In this document: positions 8,481 through 11,841 of the stretch, piece by piece
Layout: each line of letters opens with the position of its first letter
Numbering within the stretch: position 1 is the first letter of the stretch
Source of the DNA: Pseudomonadota bacterium
GTDB lineage: Bacteria; Pseudomonadota; Gammaproteobacteria; Burkholderiales; Burkholderiaceae_D
Direction: 5' to 3'
Assembly: GCA_023409175.1 (NCBI GenBank)
Contig: JAEYIG010000006.1
Coordinates: forward strand, 1 to 11,841
Length of the DNA stretch: 11,841 nt
The notes under the pieces: generated by a model
The model's database searches: none
The model's input: only the letters and a program-made list of their open reading frames with translations
What the model was told of the DNA's origin: nothing
Made by a program: the position numbers and the translations under genes

Positions 8481-8678
8481 TCAGGCGCTAGGCATCATGC
8501 GCATTACGGACATGACATCACTCTCGTTGACGTTAGTCGCTCCACGCAATTGACGTTTGGCTTTAGTGGTTTTTTTGGTCAGAATGTGACGTTTGAAAGC
8601 CTGGCCACATTTGACGGTTCCACCTGGACGAACGCGAAAACGTTTTTTCGCGCTGCTTTTGGTTTTCATTTTTGGCAT
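8481..8678 (-). CDS. rpmI: 50S ribosomal protein L35
   Basis: Small basic large-subunit protein of 65 aa. The N-terminus [20 protein letters not shown] and the segment [18 protein letters not shown] are diagnostic for L35. A hairpin with a GAAA tetraloop (8687-8702) sits directly upstream, and the weak AGGT ribosome-binding sequence begins at its foot. Folding could therefore control initiation. It lies 155 nt downstream of infC and 29 nt upstream of rplT, the standard infC-rpmI-rplT order. Confidence 0.97.
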   Translation of the reverse strand: MPKMKTKSSAKKRFRVRPGGTVKCGQAFKRHILTKKTTKAKRQLRGATNVNESDVMSVMRMMPSA

Positions 8679-8833
8679 GTTAATACCTGTCTTTTCAGAC
8701 AGTTCCTTTTTAATATGATCCCAGGTGGCAGCACTTCACTGCACTTGAATGCCTGTTCACACTTGTTTTACAACGGCCAAGCCGCTGTTTCTTTTCCGCC
8801 GTTCTATCAAACGGTCAAACGACGGAACAGATT
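8679..8833 (-). promoter_or_regulatory. Structured infC-rpmI leader, candidate L20 autoregulatory site
   Basis: On the minus strand three elements stand out. A stem ACAGCGGC-TTG-GCCGTTGT (8770-8788) forms 8 bp with one G-U pair. An upstream AACGGC (8798-8803) could instead pair with the same GCCGTT (8772-8777), giving two mutually exclusive folds. CTGTCT-GAAA-AGACAG (8687-8702) forms a 6-bp GNRA-loop hairpin whose foot touches the rpmI ribosome-binding region. E. coli L20 represses rpmI through long-range pairing in this gap; equivalence here is inferred from position and structure only. Confidence 0.45.
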
Positions 8834-9355
8834 CTATTTCTTTTTCTTGGGTGCCAGAACCATAACCATCTGGCGACCTTCCATTTTTGGAAACTGCTCG
8901 ACCTGTCCGTATTCTTCCAGATCCTGTTTCAGGCGTTCGAGCATGCGGAATCCGATATCCTGATGAGCCATTTCACGTCCGCGGAAACGCAGCGTGATTT
9001 TGCATTTGTCGCCGTCATCAAGGAACTTGATCAAATTGCGTAATTTGATATTATAGTCCCCTTCGTCCGTTCCGGGGCGAAATTTGATTTCCTTGACCGA
9101 AATAACTTTCTGTTTCAGTTTCACCTCATGGGCTTTTTTCTGCTCGGCATACTTGAACTTGCCGTAATCCATGAGACGACAGACAGGCGGATGAGCATTA
9201 GGCGCTATCTCGACCAGATCGACATCCGCTTCTTCTGAAAGTTTGAAAGCTTCCTGAAGGCTGACAATACCAAGCGGCTCGTTATCAACACCTACAAGGC
9301 GTATTTCCTGAGCCGTAATCTCGCCATTCATGCGATGTGACTTATCAGTAGCTAT
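8834..9355 (-). CDS. infC: Translation initiation factor IF-3, non-AUG (ATA) start
   Basis: IF3 binds the 30S subunit, prevents early joining of 50S and checks the start codon-initiator tRNA pair. The protein reads [14 protein letters not shown] from an ATA codon at 9353-9355 (initiator methionine in practice). This gives 173 aa, near the E. coli length of 180. The N-domain holds [16 protein letters not shown] and [20 protein letters not shown], the linker is Lys-rich, and the C-domain holds [18 protein letters not shown] and [18 protein letters not shown] lies at the right distance before the ATA. Starting at the internal ATG (9329-9331) would drop eight conserved residues and lose that ribosome site. 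Rare start codons in infC are the known basis of IF3 autorepression. It lies 47 nt after thrS; with a normal AUG start excluded, ATC two codons upstream is a less likely alternative. Confidence 0.95.
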   Translation of the reverse strand: MATDKSHRMNGEITAQEIRLVGVDNEPLGIVSLQEAFKLSEEADVDLVEIAPNAHPPVCRLMDYGKFKYAEQKKAHEVKLKQKVISVKEIKFRPGTDEGDYNIKLRNLIKFLDDGDKCKITLRFRGREMAHQDIGFRMLERLKQDLEEYGQVEQFPKMEGRQMVMVLAPKKKK

Positions 9356-9402
9356 CTTGATTCCTCGCTTTAAAAAGTTATACCGCTGGATCTTTTATGA
9401 AT

Positions 9403-11310
9403 TTACTGCTTCGACCGGATTTCATTTTCCAGGCGAACCATCAGCTCTTCAACCGTCATGACGCCCAGATCGACGCCTCCACGAGCCCGCACGGCAACTG
9501 TGTTCCCATTTTTTTCCTTATCGCCGACTACGAGCAAATAAGGAACCTTGTTTACAGAATGATCGCGTATTTTATAGGTAATTTTTTCGTTTCGCAAATC
9601 CACTTCGGCCCTGAAACCGGCTTTTTTCAGCGTTTGAACAACACTTTGCGCATATTCTGCCTGCCCGTCCGAGATATTCAAAACACTCACATGGACTGGA
9701 GCCAGCCACAACGGCATTGCACCGGCATGGTTTTCAATGAGGATACCGATAAAGCGTTCGAGCGAACCTAAAATGGCACGATGGATCATGACTGGAATCT
9801 TGCGGGTATTGTCTTCCGCAACATATTCCGCACCCAGCCGCATCGGCATGGAAAAATCGACCTGGATCGTGCCGCATTGCCACATGCGACCAATGGCGTC
9901 CTTCAGGGTATATTCGATTTTAGGGCCATAAAAGGCACCTTCGCCCGGTGACAGTTCATAGGCACAACCGGAACGTTCCAGTGACTGGATCAGTGCATTT
10001 TCGGCCTTGTCCCATGCCTCATCGGAACCGACCCGTTTTTCTGGCCGGGTGGCGATCTTGTAAATAATGTCGGTGAAGCCGAAGTCCTGATAGACTTTTT
10101 TCAACAGATCGGTAAACGCGACGCATTCATCCAGTATCTGGTCTTCGGTACAGAAAATATGCCCGTCATCCTGCGTAAACCCGCGAACGCGCATCATGCC
10201 GTGCAGGGAACCGGACGGTTCATTGCGATGGCACTGGCCGAATTCGCCGAAACGCAGAGGCAACTCACGATAGGAATGCAGGTTGGAGCGATAAATCTGG
10301 ACATGTCCCGGACAGTTCATCGGTTTCACCGCGTAAACACGGTTTTCCGATTCGGTCGTGAACATGTTTTCCTTATAGTTATCCCAATGTCCGGATTTTT
10401 CCCAGAGCGAACGATCCAGAATCTGTGGAGCCTTGACTTCCTGGTAACCATTTTCCTGATACACGCGGCGCATGTACTGCTCGACCTGCTGCCAGATCGT
10501 CCAGCCTTTGGGATGCCAGAAAATAAGTCCCGGAGCCTCATCCTGGAAATGGAACAGGTCAAGCGAACGGCCCAATCGGCGGTGATCGCGTTTTTCCGCC
10601 TCTTCCAGCATATGGAGATAAGCGTCCTGATCTTCTTTCTTTGCCCATGCCGTTCCGTAAATGCGCTGAAGCATTTCGTTATCGGAATTGCCGCGCCAGT
10701 AGGCGCCTGCCAGCCGCATCAGCTTGAAGACTTTCAGTTTTCCGTTTGACGGTACGTGGGGGCCACGGCACAAGTCGGTAAAACCGCCACTGGTATATAG
10801 TGATACGTCTTCATTCTGCGGGATCGACTCGATGATTTCCGCTTTGTAGTCCTCACCGATTGACTTGAAATAGGCAACCGCCTCATCGCGCGGCAGGACC
10901 TTACGGGTGACCTCTTCGTTCTTGCGGGCGAGTTCGGTCATTTTCTTTTCAATGGCCTGCAAGTCTTCCGGAGTGAACGGACGCTTGTAGGAAAAGTCGT
11001 AATAAAAACCGTTGTCGATAACCGGCCCAATCGTTACCTGCGCATCCGGGAACAATTGTTTGACAGCATAAGCCAGCAAGTGGGCCGTGGAATGCCGCAG
11101 GATATCGACACCGTCAGGATCCTTGTCCGTGACGATAGACAGGTCGACATCGCTGTCGATCATATAAGAAGTGTCAACCAGTTTGCCATCTACTTTGCCT
11201 GCAATGGCCGCTTTGGCCAGACCACTGCCAATAGAAGCCGCTACTTGCGAAACGGTGACAGGTTCATTGAATTCGCGAGCAGAACCGTCGGGAAGCCGAA
11301 CTGAAATCAT
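9403..11310 (-). CDS. thrS: Threonyl-tRNA synthetase
   Basis: Class II synthetase that charges tRNA-Thr and edits Ser-tRNA-Thr; 635 aa. Domains: TGS (1-60, [14 protein letters not shown]); editing domain with His73 and His77 ([10 protein letters not shown]) and Cys181 and His185 (DLCRGPH); catalytic core with the zinc ligands Cys333 (MNCPGH), His384 (DDGHIFC) and His510 (MIHRAILGS); motif 2 in [15 protein letters not shown]; motif 3 in [13 protein letters not shown]-terminal HGTP anticodon-binding domain (about 535-635). I chose the ATG at 11308-11310 over one 33 nt upstream because GGAGA lies 7 nt before it and the TGS domain starts there. The leader contains hairpins and two small ORFs, the second overlapping this ATG. 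Confidence 0.97.
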   Translation of the reverse strand: MISVRLPDGSAREFNEPVTVSQVAASIGSGLAKAAIAGKVDGKLVDTSYMIDSDVDLSIVTDKDPDGVDILRHSTAHLLAYAVKQLFPDAQVTIGPVIDNGFYYDFSYKRPFTPEDLQAIEKKMTELARKNEEVTRKVLPRDEAVAYFKSIGEDYKAEIIESIPQNEDVSLYTSGGFTDLCRGPHVPSNGKLKVFKLMRLAGAYWRGNSDNEMLQRIYGTAWAKKEDQDAYLHMLEEAEKRDHRRLGRSLDLFHFQDEAPGLIFWHPKGWTIWQQVEQYMRRVYQENGYQEVKAPQILDRSLWEKSGHWDNYKENMFTTESENRVYAVKPMNCPGHVQIYRSNLHSYRELPLRFGEFGQCHRNEPSGSLHGMMRVRGFTQDDGHIFCTEDQILDECVAFTDLLKKVYQDFGFTDIIYKIATRPEKRVGSDEAWDKAENALIQSLERSGCAYELSPGEGAFYGPKIEYTLKDAIGRMWQCGTIQVDFSMPMRLGAEYVAEDNTRKIPVMIHRAILGSLERFIGILIENHAGAMPLWLAPVHVSVLNISDGQAEYAQSVVQTLKKAGFRAEVDLRNEKITYKIRDHSVNKVPYLLVVGDKEKNGNTVAVRARGGVDLGVMTVEELMVRLENEIRSKQ

Positions 11311-11405
11311 GTTGTCTCCAAAACCAGCGCAAAAAGACGGCATAAACCGTCATTCAGATTAAAACTCAACAAAAAAACGCGGGCCGGCCGCGCTTTTTCA
11401 GACAT
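11307..11405 (-). CDS. Putative 32-aa leader ORF overlapping the thrS start
   Basis: ATG at 11403-11405, stop TGA at 11307-11309 overlapping the thrS ATG in an ATGA arrangement. The peptide begins [13 protein letters not shown] and ends with two Thr codons (ACA ACA) just before the stop. It lacks a convincing ribosome binding site, starts directly after the stop of another small ORF, and has the terminator-like hairpin inside its first codons. I recognise no homologue. Chance is a serious alternative in a stretch this short. Confidence 0.2.
   Translation of the reverse strand: MSEKARPARVFLLSFNLNDGLCRLFALVLETT
11331..11351 (-). terminator. Short hairpin with T5 just upstream of thrS
   Basis: GACGG-TTTATG-CCGTC followed by TTTTT on the minus strand, ending about 20 nt before the thrS ATG and just ahead of GGAGA. 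With only five base pairs it would be a weak terminator. It could also influence ribosome access, as leader structures do in E. coli thrS, but its loop holds no Thr anticodon (GGU, UGU or CGU). Confidence 0.3.
11371..11398 (-). terminator. GC-rich terminator-like hairpin in the thrS leader
   Basis: Stem CGCGG/CCGCG (11378-11382 / 11388-11392) with a 5-nt loop, flanked by a run of A on one side and T7 on the other, which can extend the pairing past a one-base bulge at 11393. On the minus strand it ends in T7 (11371-11377); on the plus strand in T5 after the bulge. It could end the tRNA-Val transcript or attenuate thrS, since it lies about 60 nt before the thrS ATG. Confidence 0.6.
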
Positions 11406-11471
11406 TCACAAGCCAACAAACCCGGCAAAGCAGGAAGAAAAACAAATTTGTCGCCATTGAATAATCATCAT
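11406..11471 (-). CDS. Putative 21-aa leader ORF upstream of the thrS terminator
   Basis: Begins with two ATG codons (11469-11471, 11466-11468) and ends with TGA at 11406-11408, 8 nt before the terminator-like hairpin. The peptide starts MMIIQWRQICF and holds no threonine. The predicted transcription start falls at or next to the first ATG, so it would be nearly leaderless, and no Shine-Dalgarno site is visible. I recognise no homologue; it may be a chance frame. Confidence 0.15.
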   Translation of the reverse strand: MMIIQWRQICFSSCFAGFVGL

Positions 11472-11478
11472 TTCAGTA

Positions 11479-11506
11479 ACTTTAGCACAGATCGAATTCC
11501 ACTCAA
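11479..11506 (-). promoter_or_regulatory. Candidate sigma70 promoter for thrS
   Basis: Minus-strand -35 TTGAGT (11501-11506), a 16-nt spacer and -10 TAAAGT (11479-11484) preceded by TGC (extended -10). Each hexamer matches the consensus at four positions. Transcription would start near 11472, giving a leader of about 160 nt that contains the hairpin at 11371-11398. Confidence 0.45.
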
Positions 11507-11731
11507 AGCCATGTGAGTGCGAACCGAAATCGCAAAGCGTGTACACGGATTATTTCCAATCACGCAACAAAAACGCCGCCCGCCCCGCAAACAGCTTCAA
11601 AAAGAAGGACATTTGTCTGATAATACCAGAAGAAAATCCTGTTTCAGGATATGACTGATCCCGAAAATCCCAGCGAGGAAACAAAAGCCGGTATCGGGAA
11701 TCAGAATATCGGAAGGAATCCGAAAGGATGT

Positions 11732-11808
11732 TGGTAGGCACGATTGGACTCGAACCAACGACCCCTACCATGTCAAGGTAGTGCTCTAACCAGCTGAGCT
11801 ACGCGCCT
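11732..11808 (-). tRNA. tRNA-Val (anticodon GAC)
   Basis: 77 nt including an encoded CCA (11732-11734). The acceptor stem AGGCGCG/CGTGCCT has one G-U pair. The D arm is GCTC-AGCTGGTTA-GAGC, the anticodon arm CTACC-TTGACAT-GGTAG with anticodon GAC, and the T arm GTTGG-TTCGAGT-CCAAT. It reads valine codons GUC and GUU. A tRNA-Val between relA and thrS is, as I recall, usual in Burkholderiales; relA would lie outside the window. Confidence 0.97.
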
Positions 11809-11818
11809 AAAGATTGAA

Positions 11819-11824
11819 ATTATA
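11819..11824 (-). promoter_or_regulatory. Extended -10 element of the tRNA-Val promoter
   Basis: Minus-strand TGC-TATAAT, a perfect -10 hexamer with the TGn extension, 10 nt before the mature 5' end of the tRNA. With a 17-nt spacer the -35 element would fall just beyond the window edge, so it cannot be seen. Confidence 0.7.
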
Positions 11825-11841
11825 GCAGAACAAAATTAATT

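Larger units (their letters stand above)
11311..11731 (-). other. tRNA-Val to thrS leader region (421 nt, no recognised gene)
   Basis: Going towards thrS: a small hairpin 11636-11650 (ATCCTG-AAA-CAGGAT, then TTTC) that may end the tRNA-Val transcript; a 6-bp hairpin 11500-11519 (CACTCA/TGAGTG); a candidate promoter 11479-11506; two tiny ORFs 11406-11471 and 11307-11405; a GC-rich terminator-like hairpin 11371-11398; and a short hairpin followed by T5 at 11331-11351. The long frame running from the tRNA into this area is a translation of the tRNA and is not a gene. Confidence 0.5.

Noticed and set aside
11311..11343. Upstream ATG at 11343 extending thrS by 11 residues ([11 protein letters not shown])
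   Set aside because: The conserved TGS domain starts at the ATG at 11310, which has GGAGA at good spacing; the upstream ATG lies in the loop of a hairpin and has a weaker site.
11550..11771. 73-codon minus-strand frame starting inside the tRNA-Val gene
   Set aside because: Its first residues (MVGVVGSSPIVPT) are a translation of the tRNA itself, a well-known artefact; there is no ribosome binding site or recognisable domain.
1..11841. Mobile elements, CRISPR arrays, toxin-antitoxin or phage genes
   Set aside because: No transposase, integrase, direct-repeat array or terminal inverted repeats seen; nearly all sequence belongs to conserved housekeeping genes in the same orientation.

Overview
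The window looks like chromosomal core DNA of a betaproteobacterium of the order Burkholderiales. The block thrS-infC-rpmI-rplT-pheS-pheT-ihfA-merR with a tRNA-Val(GAC) in front, and the surE-pcm-nlpD block, are arrangements I know from that order. Protein details agree: an N-terminally extended Pcm with GAHQTISKP, an NlpD-type degenerate M23 lipoprotein, and an IF3 starting IATDKSHR. By eye the base composition is close to half G+C, low for the order. An Oxalobacter-like member of the Oxalobacteraceae is my best guess, not a demonstrated assignment. All genes lie on the minus strand, so transcription runs from high to low coordinates; I see no gene on the plus strand.

In transcription order: (1) tRNA-Val(GAC), 11732-11808, with an extended -10 promoter element at the window edge. 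(2) A 421-nt stretch holding a candidate thrS promoter, a terminator-like hairpin and two tiny ORFs chained to thrS. (3) The translation block: thrS, infC (non-AUG ATA start), rpmI and rplT. It ends in a strong intrinsic terminator or attenuator just before pheS and pheT. (4) ihfA and a small MerR-type regulator. (5) surE, pcm and nlpD (nucleotide phosphatase, protein repair, cell-wall hydrolase activator), closed by a hairpin. (6) rlmD, a 23S rRNA m5U methyltransferase, cut by the left window edge.

Functionally, the first half supplies two aminoacyl-tRNA synthetases, initiation factor IF3 and two 50S proteins. IHF-alpha and a MerR regulator follow, then stationary-phase and stress maintenance functions. 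The gene content is ordinary. The points worth a second look are regulatory: hairpins placed directly upstream of thrS, rpmI, pheS and rlmD, the rare infC start codon, and the absence of rpoS from its usual place after nlpD. I found no transposon, CRISPR array, phage gene or defence system, and no convincing undescribed system.
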